Part shown: one piece after another, positions 1 to 8,986 of the stretch | Position numbering within the stretch: position 1 is the stretch's first letter | Layout: every line of letters begins with the position of its first letter | Source: Methylobacterium terricola | GTDB lineage: Bacteria > Pseudomonadota > Alphaproteobacteria > Rhizobiales > Beijerinckiaceae | Length of the DNA: 64,000 nt | NCBI RefSeq assembly: GCF_006151805.1 | Contig: NZ_VDDA01000009.1 | Coordinates: 180,125-244,124, forward strand | Direction: 5' to 3' | The notes under the pieces: model-generated | Seen by the model: only the letters and a program-made list of their open reading frames with translations | What the model was told of the DNA's origin: nothing | Databases searched by the model: none | Made by a program: the position numbers and the translations under genes

Positions 1-893
<893 letters not shown>

Positions 894-947
894 GCGGGAT
901 CCGGTCTCGTGGTCGGCGGGCTGTCGGTCCGCCGACTGCCAAAAATT

Positions 948-1385
948 TCAGGCCGCGTCGAGGGGGGCGTGGAGCGGCTTGCTGTCGGCCTTCCAGACGG
1001 GGCCGAGATCCTTCATCGCCGCCTCGATGCATTCGAGCTCGAGCCGGATCGCGCCGCCGCCGGAGAAGACCAGGGTGGCGGTGCCGGACGGCGCCTCGCC
1101 GGGCTCGAAGGTGATGGCGAGGAGTTCCAGCGGCGCGTCGGGCTCGTCGCGCGAGAGGTTGCGGCAGCGCACGGCGAGCACCCGCTCGAAGTGAAGGCCG
1201 GTCAGCCGGCGGCGCGGCGGGGCGCCGTCCGGGCATTCCCAGTCGAAGCGCCGCGCCACGAGGGCGAAGCGGCGCTCCCGGGGCAGGTAGGCGAGGTCTC
1301 CGGTCCGCAGGACCGCATCCTGAAGGTGGGTCGAGATGACCGCGAGATCGTCGGCGTCGAGGGCAGCGAGCTTCAGGAGCTCCAT
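948..1385 (-). CDS. DUF2948 family protein
   Basis: This is a 145-residue protein of unknown function, recognised from the conserved opening MELLKLAALDADDLAVISTH and its position directly upstream of hisD. The reading frame extends upstream to 1469, but the start at 1385 fits the family length and has an AAGGA seven bases before it. The sequence looks like a compact soluble domain, with no signal peptide or membrane segment. The family is known as a conserved neighbour of murA and hisD in Hyphomicrobiales; its molecular role has not been established. Confidence 0.85.
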   Translation of the reverse strand: MELLKLAALDADDLAVISTHLQDAVLRTGDLAYLPRERRFALVARRFDWECPDGAPPRRRLTGLHFERVLAVRCRNLSRDEPDAPLELLAITFEPGEAPSGTATLVFSGGGAIRLELECIEAAMKDLGPVWKADSKPLHAPLDAA

Positions 1386-1664
1386 CTCCGCGTCCTTCAC
1401 TGTCGGCGTCCCTGTGCTGGGGGGCCGGCCGTGAGGGCGGCGCGGCCCGTTCTGTCGGAATGATACCAAGGGTAGGTAGCGATGCCCCCCGCCGACGACA
1501 ACCGCCGGCCGGCGACCGGCATGCGCCCGTGGCTCTTCACCATGTCCGGCTGTCGCTACGGCACCGAATCGCCTCAGCCGGCGTTCATGTCCGATCGCCT
1601 AGCGTGGCCATCAGACACGCCCGGTTCGACCCGGGCCCTTTACAGTCGATCGACGGAGAGTTTC

Positions 1665-1979
1665 GTGAAGACCGTGATGACCGCGGCCCTGGCCGCCCTG
1701 ACCCTCGGCCTCGGCGTCGCGCCCGCCTTCGCGCAATACGGCTACGACGAGGATTACCGTCCGCGCCGCCGCTACGAGGAGCGCTACGACTACGACCGGC
1801 CGCGCTACCGCGACGAGTACGAGCGCCCGCGCTACCGCGGCGAGTATGGCGGCGGCCGCATCGGCCGGATCTGCGTCACCGCCCGCGGCAATTGCCCGAC
1901 CCGGCCGGCACCGCTCAACACCTCCTGCGGCTGCGAGGTCCCGGGCTTCGGCTTCAAGCGCGGCGCCATCGGCTACTGA
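1665..1979 (+). CDS. Small secreted Tyr/Arg-rich protein
   Basis: A GTG at 1665, preceded by GGAG at 1655-1658, opens a 104-residue protein. It starts with a clear signal peptide (KTVMTAALAALTLGLGVAPAFA, cleavage predicted before QYGYDED). The mature N-terminal half is very rich in Tyr, Arg and acidic residues and carries an imperfect repeat of ERPRYR(D/G)EY. The C-terminal half has four cysteines (CVTARGNCP, CGCEVPG) and ends FKRGAIGY. It is probably exported to the periplasm, where the cysteines could form disulfides. No function can be assigned. Confidence 0.7.
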   Translation: MKTVMTAALAALTLGLGVAPAFAQYGYDEDYRPRRRYEERYDYDRPRYRDEYERPRYRGEYGGGRIGRICVTARGNCPTRPAPLNTSCGCEVPGFGFKRGAIGY

Positions 1980-2015
1980 CGGCGCGAGCCGGCCTGGCGG
2001 CGATGTCGCCAGGCC

Positions 2016-2867
2016 TCAATCCCAGATGTCCGCGTTCAGGATCTCGTGCGCCAGCGCCCGGCTCGGCTCGCGGTGCAGTCCCGGGCCGGACAGCACGAAC
2101 TCGACATCGGCGAGGCGCGGCAGGTCGGGATGGGCCAGTTCCTGCAGGCCGTCCGGGATCAGGCTGCGGGGCTGGGCCATCACGCCGACGCCGGCGAGCG
2201 CGGCGGCGCGCAGGCCGCTGAGGCTGGCGCAGGTGCAGGTGACCCGGAACGCCCGGCCCTCCTGCGCGAGCGCGGCGAGCGCGATCGCCCGGGTGATGCT
2301 GGGGGCGGGAAAGCTCGCCAGCGCCACCGGCTCGCCCCGTTCGGGCAGGGCGGTGGGGAGACCGACCCAGACCAGCCGGTCGCGCCGCACCAGCATCCCT
2401 TGGGTCTCGCCGACATGGCGCTTGCCGAGCACGAGGTCGAGCTCGCCGCGGGACAGCGCGTCGTTGAGGAAGCCGGTCAGCGCGACGCTCAATTCGAGAT
2501 CGACCGACGGGTAGGCTTCGCGGAAATCGCGCAGCACCTCCGACAGCCGGCTCTGCACGAAATCCTCCGAGGCGCCGAACCGCACCTTGCCTCGCACCGG
2601 GCCGCCGGCGAGCGTCCGCTCCAGCCGCTCATGCGCGTCGAGCACCGTGCGGGCGAAGCCCAGGACCGTCTCCCCCTCCGGGGTCAGCGCCACCGAATGG
2701 GTGTCCCGCGCGATCAGCCGGCGCCCGAGCTGCGCTTCGAGCCGCTGGACGTGCTGGCTCACCGTCGACTGGCCGAGGCCGAGCTGCTCGGCCGCCCGGC
2801 TGAAGCTGCGGCTGCGCACCACCGCCGCCAGGGTGCGCAGCAGCACGGGATCGATCAGGCGGGTCAT
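2016..2867 (-). CDS. LysR-family transcriptional regulator
   Basis: The 283-residue protein has an N-terminal winged helix-turn-helix (about residues 5-62, SFSRAAEQLGLGQSTVSQHVQRLE) followed by a LysR substrate-binding domain. The start at 2867 (MTRLIDPVLL) was chosen because GGAG lies seven bases upstream; a start at 2882 would add only MRRAA. It is transcribed away from the SBF-type transporter, with 142 bases between the starts. This is the usual layout in which a LysR protein controls its divergent neighbour, so the transporter is the likely target. The inducer is unknown. Confidence 0.9.
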   Translation of the reverse strand: MTRLIDPVLLRTLAAVVRSRSFSRAAEQLGLGQSTVSQHVQRLEAQLGRRLIARDTHSVALTPEGETVLGFARTVLDAHERLERTLAGGPVRGKVRFGASEDFVQSRLSEVLRDFREAYPSVDLELSVALTGFLNDALSRGELDLVLGKRHVGETQGMLVRRDRLVWVGLPTALPERGEPVALASFPAPSITRAIALAALAQEGRAFRVTCTCASLSGLRAAALAGVGVMAQPRSLIPDGLQELAHPDLPRLADVEFVLSGPGLHREPSRALAHEILNADIWD

Positions 2868-2902
2868 GGCGGCTCTCCGCATCCTGCATGAGCAGCACTG
2901 AG

Positions 2903-2923
2903 GTTATCGCAGATCACGATAAC
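2903..2923. promoter_or_regulatory. Inverted repeat, candidate LysR operator
   Basis: A perfect 7-bp inverted repeat, GTTATCG-N7-CGATAAC, lies between the divergent lysR and transporter genes. It begins 35 bases upstream of the lysR start and 86 bases upstream of the transporter start. The size and AT-rich arms fit a LysR recognition site. Assignment as an operator is inferred from position and symmetry only. Confidence 0.5.
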
Positions 2924-3009
2924 TGTAATCCTCGTGTCCTGCGTACCCTTCCCGGCCCCGGCCGCTTAGGGTGAGGCGCACACCTCCCCGATCGCGATTG
3001 CGGACCTTC

Positions 3010-4047
3010 ATGTTCTCCCGATTCCGCCCCGACACCTTCACGCTGATGATCGTCGGCGCCCTGATCCTCGGCAGCGTCCTGCCGGTGCAGGACCGGGCGG
3101 CCGAATGGCTCGGCCTGTTCGCCAACGGCATGATCGCCCTGCTGTTCTTCCTGCACGGGGCGCGCATCGACCGGCAGACGGCACTCGCCGGCCTGGTCCA
3201 CTGGCGCCTGCACCTCGTGGTGTTCGCCTCGACCTTCGTGCTGTTCCCGATCCTCGGCCTCGCCGCCGGCCTGCTCAGCCCGACCCTGCTGACCCCGGCC
3301 CTCGCCGCCGGCGTGCTGTTCCTCTGCGTCCTGCCCTCGACGGTGCAATCCTCGATCGCCTTCACGTCGGTGGCGGGCGGCAACGTGCCGGCGGCGATCT
3401 GCTCGGCCTCGGCCTCGAACATCCTCGGGATGTTCATCACCCCGCTCCTCGTCGCGGTGCTGCTGAACTCGCAAGGCGGCCACCACGAGTTCGACTGGGG
3501 GGCGGTGGCGAAGATCATGGCGCAGCTGCTCCTGCCCTTCATCGTCGGGCAGATGCTGCAGCCGCGCCTCGGCCCGTGGCTGACCCGGCACAAGCCGCTG
3601 ACCATGGTGGTCGATCGCGGCTCGATCCTGCTCATCGTCTACATCGCCTTCAGCCACGCGGTGGCGACGGGCCTGTGGTCGCGCACGCCGCTGCCGGCGC
3701 TCGCCACCATGCTGGTCGTCGACCTCGTCCTGCTCGCCCTGGTCCTGTCGATCACGACCGCGGCCAGCCGCCTCCTCGGCTTCTCGAAGGAGGACGAGAT
3801 CACCATCGTGTTCTGCGGCTCGAAGAAGAGCCTGGCCTCCGGCGTGCCGATGGCGAACGTGATTTTCGCCGGCCAGGATGTCGGCGGCATCCTGCTGCCG
3901 CTGATGCTGTTCCACCAGGTCCAGCTCATGGCCTGCGCCGCGCTCGCCCGCCGCTACGCCGAGCGGACGCTGGCGGTGCTGGCCGCCGAGGAGGGCCCGG
4001 CCCGGGCCGGCGTGGCGCCGGCGGAGGCGAAGCTCGCGGCGCGTTGA
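3010..4047 (+). CDS. Bile acid:sodium symporter (SBF)-like transporter
   Basis: The 345-residue inner-membrane protein has about ten hydrophobic segments and the organisation of the SBF-like family (YfeH type). Typical features are the N-terminal FRPDTFTLMIVGALILGSVLP, the central VLPSTVQSSIAFTSVAGGN stretch and the C-terminal FCGSKKSLASGVPMANVIF. The family is presumed to take up or export organic anions with sodium; the substrate here cannot be read from sequence. The ATG at 3010 is preferred to an upstream in-frame start at 2971, whose extra residues are Arg-rich and shadow the regulatory region. The final codons take part in a tandem repeat. Confidence 0.85.
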   Translation: MFSRFRPDTFTLMIVGALILGSVLPVQDRAAEWLGLFANGMIALLFFLHGARIDRQTALAGLVHWRLHLVVFASTFVLFPILGLAAGLLSPTLLTPALAAGVLFLCVLPSTVQSSIAFTSVAGGNVPAAICSASASNILGMFITPLLVAVLLNSQGGHHEFDWGAVAKIMAQLLLPFIVGQMLQPRLGPWLTRHKPLTMVVDRGSILLIVYIAFSHAVATGLWSRTPLPALATMLVVDLVLLALVLSITTAASRLLGFSKEDEITIVFCGSKKSLASGVPMANVIFAGQDVGGILLPLMLFHQVQLMACAALARRYAERTLAVLAAEEGPARAGVAPAEAKLAAR

Positions 4048-4087
4048 CCAGGCTCGCGGCGCGTTGATCCGGCTCGCGGCGCGTTGA
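4032..4087 (+). repeat. Three tandem copies of the gene's 3' end (16-bp unit, 20-bp period)
   Basis: The unit GCTCGCGGCGCGTTGA occurs at 4032-4047, 4052-4067 and 4072-4087. The first copy contains the last codons and stop of the transporter gene. The two extra copies lie downstream, each with its own TGA, so they look like a local tandem duplication of the coding end. Confidence 0.85.
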
Positions 4088-4156
4088 CGAAGAATTCACG
4101 TCGTCGCGTCATTCTCCACGTCGAGCCAAGTTGCGTACCGGCTCTCTTGAGTATCC

Positions 4157-4195
4157 GGCCCCGTCGTGCGTTCCGCGACGGGGCCGTGCTATTTT
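4157..4195 (+). terminator. Rho-independent terminator after transporter gene
   Basis: A perfect 10-bp stem (GGCCCCGTCG at 4157-4166 with CGACGGGGCC at 4176-4185) encloses a nine-base loop and is followed by GTGCTATTTT. It lies about 110 bases after the transporter stop, in the correct orientation. Confidence 0.65.
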
Positions 4196-4234
4196 CGGTC
4201 GGTCCGCTCGCTCGACGCGACGATCCTCCACCGC

Positions 4235-4370
4235 GTCAGGCCGGAGCCGCGCAGCGGAGCCCGGCATCCAGGACCGCTAAGTGTTCAGGATCGAGCGGCG
4301 AGCGGTCCGCCTTGTTCGTCAATGCCGGCCTGTCTGGATCCCGGGCTCCGCTGCGCGGCCCCGGCCTGAC
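4235..4370. repeat. Intergenic inverted repeat with 37-bp arms
   Basis: The segment 4235-4271 is the reverse complement of 4334-4370 at 35 of 37 positions, around a 62-base spacer, so the transcript could fold into a long hairpin. The core GCCGCGCAGCGGAGCCCGG recurs exactly at 24446-24464 in a similar element. This suggests a dispersed, possibly mobilisable repeat family of this genome rather than a simple terminator. Confidence 0.75.
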
Positions 4371-4503
4371 GATGGCGGATGGGAAGCGCCGTCGCGGGTC
4401 GCCGGCAGGGTCTCCTTTAGGATTTCATTCACCCTGTCGCTTCAGCCGGCGCATACCCTTTCCCCAATAATCTCCCGGGTGCCGTCACCCGAGGAGGCGC
4501 CCG

Positions 4504-5739
4504 ATGACCACGTTCGTCCTGCCGCGCCGCGATCTCGCGGGCATGCCGTTCCTGCATCTCCTGCGCGGCGTCGGCCTCGTCCTGATGGCGGCGTTCATCT
4601 TCTTCGCCTGCTTCGCCTTCTCGGACACCTCGCCCTACGACATCGTGGCGATCCCCACGATCGTGCTGTGGGTCCTGCTCGGCGTGCGGCTGTACCGGGG
4701 CGCGGTGCCGCTCGTGATGGTGCTGCTCGTCTATGTCGGTGCCACGGTGGTGGCCCTGATGCCCTATCTCGACGAGGAGCTGCCGCCGGTCTGGACCCTG
4801 CAGCTGTGCTACCTCGCCGTCACCGGCATCTTCTTCACCATGTTCTTCTCCGACGAGTCCGACCGCCGGGTCGAGCTCGCCCTCAAGGTCTACACCGCCA
4901 GCGCGCTGTTCTGCAGCGCCCTCGGCATCGGCGGCTATCTCGGGCTGATCGGCAACGAGGACCTGTTCAGCAAGTACGGCCGTGCGTCGGGCACCTTCCA
5001 GGACCCGAACGTGTTCGGCTCGTTCCTGACGCTCGGCGCCTTCTACCTGCTGCACGACCTGCTCACCGGCCGGGCCCGGCGCCCGCTCCTGTCGGGCCTC
5101 GGCCTCGCGATCCTGCTCGCCGGCGTGTTCCTGTCGTTCTCCCGCGGCTCCTGGGGCGGCACCGTGCTGATGGGCGCCCTGATGGTGGTGATGCTCTACC
5201 GCGCCAGCGCCCCGGCCCTGCGCCGCCGCATCATCCTGCTCGCCGGCCTCACGGCGGGGTTCGGGGCGGTGGCGCTCGTCGGCCTCCTCTCGGTCGGCGA
5301 GGTCCACGAGACCTTCGCCAAGCGCGCCGCGGTCACGCAGGATTACGACGAGGGCGAGACCGGGCGCTTCGGCAACCAGCTGCGCGGCATCGGCATGCTG
5401 ATCGAGGATCCGCTCGGCATGGGCCCCCTGCGCTGGCGCCGCGTCTTCAACCTCGAGCCGCACAATTCCTTCATCGGCGCCTTCTCCAACGGCGGCTGGG
5501 TCGCCGGCGTCGCCTTCGTGTTCCTGGTGCTGATGACGACCTGGGTCGGTTTCCGGCTGATGAGCCAGGACACGCCGTATCGCCGCCACGCCCAGATCGT
5601 GGTGCCGGCGCTCCTGATGTTCTTCCTCCAGGCGATGCAGATCGACATGGAGAAGTGGCGCCACGTCTACATGATGCTCGGCATCGTGTGGGGGCTCGAG
5701 GCGGCGCGGATGCGCTGGCTGGCGTCCGGGCGGGAGTGA
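4504..5739 (+). CDS. O-antigen ligase / polymerase-like membrane protein
   Basis: The 411-residue protein has about ten to twelve membrane segments. It carries the family's loop motifs ASGTFQDPNVFGSFL, LSFSRGSWGGT and NLEPHNSFIGAFSNGG. These are typical of Wzy/WaaL-type enzymes (O-antigen ligase family, GT-C fold), which transfer or polymerise undecaprenyl-linked glycans at the periplasmic face of the inner membrane. GAGGAG lies eight bases before the ATG. It stands alone rather than inside a polysaccharide cluster, so its acceptor is unknown; export of a capsule or EPS chain is the general inference. Confidence 0.85.
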   Translation: MTTFVLPRRDLAGMPFLHLLRGVGLVLMAAFIFFACFAFSDTSPYDIVAIPTIVLWVLLGVRLYRGAVPLVMVLLVYVGATVVALMPYLDEELPPVWTLQLCYLAVTGIFFTMFFSDESDRRVELALKVYTASALFCSALGIGGYLGLIGNEDLFSKYGRASGTFQDPNVFGSFLTLGAFYLLHDLLTGRARRPLLSGLGLAILLAGVFLSFSRGSWGGTVLMGALMVVMLYRASAPALRRRIILLAGLTAGFGAVALVGLLSVGEVHETFAKRAAVTQDYDEGETGRFGNQLRGIGMLIEDPLGMGPLRWRRVFNLEPHNSFIGAFSNGGWVAGVAFVFLVLMTTWVGFRLMSQDTPYRRHAQIVVPALLMFFLQAMQIDMEKWRHVYMMLGIVWGLEAARMRWLASGRE

Positions 5740-5867
5740 GGGCATCGGTTTGCAGGCGCCGGCAAATGGGCTAGAGCCCGGCGCACGCCGCGCCCGCCCC
5801 TCGGCCCAGCCCATCCCGGCGATGGGCGCCCGGGGCCGCGCCGCCCGAACGCTTCTTGCGAGACCCG

Positions 5868-7403
5868 ATGTCCAAGCCCGCGAAGGCCGCGAAGGCCGCC
5901 ACCCTCAAGCCCCGCCTGCCGCGCGGCCTCGTCGACCGCGGGCCGGCCGAGATCGCCGCCACCCACCGGATGCTGGAGAAGATCCGCGAGAGCTTCGAGC
6001 TCTACGGCTTCGAGGCGGTCGAGACCCCGTTCATCGAGTACACCGAGGCGCTCGGCAAGTTCCTGCCCGACCTCGACCGGCCGAACGAGGGCGTGTTCTC
6101 GTTCCAGGACGACGACGAATCCTGGCTGTCGCTGCGCTACGACCTGACGGCGCCGCTCGCCCGCTACGTCGCCGAGCATTTCGACGCGCTGCCGAAGCCC
6201 TATCGCAGCTACCGCGCGGGCTACGTCTTCCGCAACGAGAAGCCGGGCCCGGGCCGCTTCCGCCAGTTCATGCAGTTCGACGCCGACATCGTCGGGGCGC
6301 CGACCGTCGCGGCGGATGCCGAGATCTGCATGATGGCCGCCGACACCCTGGAGCGGGTCGGCATCGGCCGCGGCGACTACGTGGTGAAGGTGAACAACCG
6401 CAAGGTCCTCGACGGCGTGATGGAGGCGATCGGCCTCGGCGGCGACGACCAGGCCGGGCGGCGCCTCACCGTGCTGCGGGCGATCGACAAGCTCGACCGG
6501 CTCGGGCCGGACGGCGTGCGCCTGCTGCTCGGCCCCGGCCGCAAGGACGAGAGCGGCGACTTCACCAAGGGCGCCGGCCTCGCCGACGAGGCGATCGAGC
6601 GCATCCTGCGCTACGTCGCGTTCCAGGCGAGCCCCACCGAGGGCGGCGACCGCCTCGCCTTCTGGGAGAGCTTCTTCGGCGGCTGGGGCGAGGTCGTCGG
6701 CGCGTCCGAGACCGGGCGCCAGGGCATCGCCGAGCTGCACGCGATCATGAAGCTGTGCGAGGCGGCGGGCTACGGCCACGACCGGGTCCGGGCCGATCCG
6801 TCCGTGGTGCGCGGCCTCGAATACTATACCGGCCCGGTCTTCGAGGCCGAGCTGACCTTCCCGGTCGTCAACGAGGACGGCCAGACCGTGCGCTTCGGCT
6901 CGGTGGCCGGCGGCGGGCGCTATGACGGCCTCGTCGGCCGCTTCCGCTCCGAGCCGGTGCCGGCGACCGGATTCTCGGTCGGCGTCTCGCGCCTGTTTTC
7001 CGCCCTCCAGGTCGTCGGCAGCCCGATCGTGTCGGGCCAGGCCGCCCCCGGGCCGGTGGTGGTGCTGGTGCTCGACCGCGAGGAGACCGCCGCCTACCAG
7101 GCCCTCGTCGCCGCCTTGCGCCAGGCCGGCATCCGCTCCGAGCTCTATCTCGGCGCCTCCGGCATGAAGGCGCAGATGAAGTATGCCGATCGCCGCGGCT
7201 CGCCCTGCGTGGTCATCCAGGGCAGCGACGAGCGGGCGAGGGCTGAGGTCCAGATCAAGGACCTGATCGAGGGCGCGAAGGCCGCCGAGGCGATCGCCAG
7301 CAACGCCGAGTGGAAATCCGCCCGGCCGGCCCAGTTCTCGGTGCCGGTGGACGAGATGGTCGCCCGGGTGCGCGAGGTGCTGGCGCGGCATTACGGCGGG
7401 TGA
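5868..7403 (+). CDS. hisS: Histidine--tRNA ligase
   Basis: A 511-residue class II aminoacyl-tRNA synthetase that charges tRNA-His in the cytosol. Visible landmarks are motif 2 (RNEKPGPGRFRQFMQFDADIVG region), the histidine-binding GLEYYTGPVFEAE stretch, the SVAGGGRYDGLVG glycine loop and FSVGVSRL of motif 3. A C-terminal anticodon-binding domain follows (about residue 390 onward). The ATG at 5868 (MSKPAKAAK) is preferred to a TTG 12 bases upstream. In many relatives hisS, hisZ and hisG are adjacent; here hisZ-hisG lie about 10 kb downstream on the other strand. Confidence 0.97.
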   Translation: MSKPAKAAKAATLKPRLPRGLVDRGPAEIAATHRMLEKIRESFELYGFEAVETPFIEYTEALGKFLPDLDRPNEGVFSFQDDDESWLSLRYDLTAPLARYVAEHFDALPKPYRSYRAGYVFRNEKPGPGRFRQFMQFDADIVGAPTVAADAEICMMAADTLERVGIGRGDYVVKVNNRKVLDGVMEAIGLGGDDQAGRRLTVLRAIDKLDRLGPDGVRLLLGPGRKDESGDFTKGAGLADEAIERILRYVAFQASPTEGGDRLAFWESFFGGWGEVVGASETGRQGIAELHAIMKLCEAAGYGHDRVRADPSVVRGLEYYTGPVFEAELTFPVVNEDGQTVRFGSVAGGGRYDGLVGRFRSEPVPATGFSVGVSRLFSALQVVGSPIVSGQAAPGPVVVLVLDREETAAYQALVAALRQAGIRSELYLGASGMKAQMKYADRRGSPCVVIQGSDERARAEVQIKDLIEGAKAAEAIASNAEWKSARPAQFSVPVDEMVARVREVLARHYGG

Positions 7404-7576
7404 GGGCGCGCGCCCTCCGCGGGCGGGCGAGGCCGGAATGCAGCCCCCGGCATCGCCAGGGCGGCGCGGCGCTCGCGCGAGCACGATCCGGCTGGTCTCG
7501 CGCCTGCTTCCTCTGAGGCGCAGCCGGTGAAGCCGAGACCGGTTCGTCGCGGACGAGGCGGTCACATCGAGGATCA

Positions 7577-7615
7577 AGAGCAGCCCCCGGTCGCCACACG
7601 ACCGGGGGCTGCTCT
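7577..7615 (+). terminator. Strong hairpin downstream of hisS
   Basis: A perfect 17-bp stem (7577-7593 with 7599-7615) closes a five-base loop CCACA, beginning 173 bases after hisS. There is no T-run after it, so it is either a Rho-independent-like terminator without a U-tract or a stabilising 3' hairpin. Confidence 0.55.
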
Positions 7616-7924
7616 CGTATGATACCCTCGCGCCTTGGCATCGACACGGCGATACGAAGGCGTCCGGCGCATCGGCGCCGACGCCCGTTCGGGATTGCCT
7701 TGCGCCGTCGAACGAGTTCGTTCGAAGGCGCTGCGGTAGAGAACCCCGGCGCGCCGACCCGGTCCGCTGCCGGGGGCGCGGAGCCGGTGCGAAGGATGCG
7801 TCCGGCCCGCCGTCGGCACGATCGAGCGCGGGACGCCCCCGGTCGTCGCCGGCGCTGAGCAACCGGGCTTCTTCACGATCGCCTTGCGAACGCCAAGACC
7901 GCCTTGGGTTGCAGGAGACCGCTT
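7616..7924. other. Intergenic stretch, no recognised gene
   Basis: Short open frames exist on both strands, but they have Arg/Pro-rich shadow compositions and no recognisable family, start or ribosome site. Nothing else was seen before the AT-rich cyo promoter region. Confidence 0.5.
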
Positions 7925-8020
7925 CTACTCGATTTCGAGAAACAAGATATATACATCAATTGAAAGTTGTATAGGCGCCCGCAAAGATCCGCACTTTCCG
8001 ACCCTGATTTTCGCTCTAGC
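7925..8020 (+). promoter_or_regulatory. AT-rich probable promoter region of cyoABCD
   Basis: This is a locally AT-rich patch in otherwise GC-rich DNA, upstream of the cyo operon. It contains an inverted repeat TATACA-N12-TGTATA (7950-7955 and 7968-7973). Exact -35 and -10 boxes could not be fixed by eye. Confidence 0.4.
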
Positions 8021-8037
8021 TTCCGGAATATCCGGAA
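8021..8037. promoter_or_regulatory. Palindrome TTCCGGA-N3-TCCGGAA, candidate cyo operator
   Basis: A perfect 7-bp inverted repeat with a three-base spacer ends 44 bases before the cyoA start codon. Its symmetry and placement suggest a regulator binding site in the 5' region of the quinol oxidase operon. The regulator is unknown. Confidence 0.5.
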
Positions 8038-8081
8038 ACCGGGCGGCGTCACGCCGGTTTCGCTACGGTAGAGGAGCGACC

Positions 8082-8984
8082 GTGTCAGACATTCCGCGTC
8101 GTCTCGCCAGGATCGGCGCGACGATCACGCTCGGCTGCGGCCTGTCCGGCTGCACGCTGAGGGTGGTCGATCCCGCCGGCCCGGTCGGAATGCAGGAGCG
8201 GACGATCCTGCTCAACGCGTTCGTCGTCATGCTCGTCATCATCGTCCCGACGATGGTGGCGACGCTCGCCGTCGTCTGGTGGTACCGGCCCGGCAACCCC
8301 AAGGCCGTGCGCCGGCCGCGCTGGAGCTTCTCGGGCCGCGTCGAGATCGTCACGTGGTCCATCCCGCTGCTGACGGTCATGTTCCTCGGCAGCATGGCGT
8401 GGATCGGCAGCCACGATCTCGATCCGGGCAAGCCGTTGTCCAGCACGGAGACGCCGCTCGAGGTGCAAGTCGTCTCGCTCGACTGGAAATGGCTCTTTCT
8501 CTACCCCGAGGCGCGCGTCGCGAGCCTCAATCAGCTGGTGATCCCGGTCGGCCGGCCGGTCCGTTTCAGCCTCACCTCGGCGAGCGTCTGGAACGGGTTC
8601 TTCGTGCCCCGGCTCGGCTCGATGATCTACACGATGAACGGGATGGCGACCCGGCTCACCCTCCAGGCGGACCGGGAGGGGAGCTTCCGCGGCCTGTCCT
8701 CGCACCTGAGCGGCGACGGCTTCGCGGACATGACCTTCGAGACCCGCGCGGTTCCGCAAGCCGCCTTCGCCGCCTGGATTGGCGGTGCGCAGGCCTCGAC
8801 GGACACGCTCGACGACGACGCCTACCGGGCCCTGTCGCGGCAGAGCAGCAAGGTTCCGCCGAAGACCTACCGGCTGGCCGATGACGGCCTCTTCGACCGC
8901 ATCGTCACGCAGGCGCTCCCGCCGGGACCCGGGCCCGTGGCCGGCCGGCCCGATCCGACCGTGTCCCCCCGCCAAGGAAACTGA
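8082..8984 (+). CDS. cyoA: Cytochrome bo3 ubiquinol oxidase subunit II
   Basis: A 300-residue lipoprotein subunit of the proton-pumping quinol oxidase. The GTG at 8082 has GAGGAG five bases upstream. The N-terminal segment carries a lipobox (LSGC, Cys24), followed by two transmembrane helices (about residues 43-66 and 88-107). The periplasmic cupredoxin-like domain lacks the CuA cysteines and histidines found in cytochrome c oxidases, as expected for a quinol oxidase (LDWKWLFLYPE; SVWNGFFVPRLGSMIYTM). It is the first gene of the tightly packed cyoABCD operon. Confidence 0.95.
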   Translation: MSDIPRRLARIGATITLGCGLSGCTLRVVDPAGPVGMQERTILLNAFVVMLVIIVPTMVATLAVVWWYRPGNPKAVRRPRWSFSGRVEIVTWSIPLLTVMFLGSMAWIGSHDLDPGKPLSSTETPLEVQVVSLDWKWLFLYPEARVASLNQLVIPVGRPVRFSLTSASVWNGFFVPRLGSMIYTMNGMATRLTLQADREGSFRGLSSHLSGDGFADMTFETRAVPQAAFAAWIGGAQASTDTLDDDAYRALSRQSSKVPPKTYRLADDGLFDRIVTQALPPGPGPVAGRPDPTVSPRQGN

Positions 8985-8986
8985 TC

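Noticed and set aside
7619..7858. Small + and - strand frames between hisS and cyoA
   Set aside because: Arg/Pro-rich composition, no ribosome site or homology cue.
5667..7862. A 731-codon - strand frame opposite hisS
   Set aside because: No recognisable domains; the + strand encodes complete HisS.
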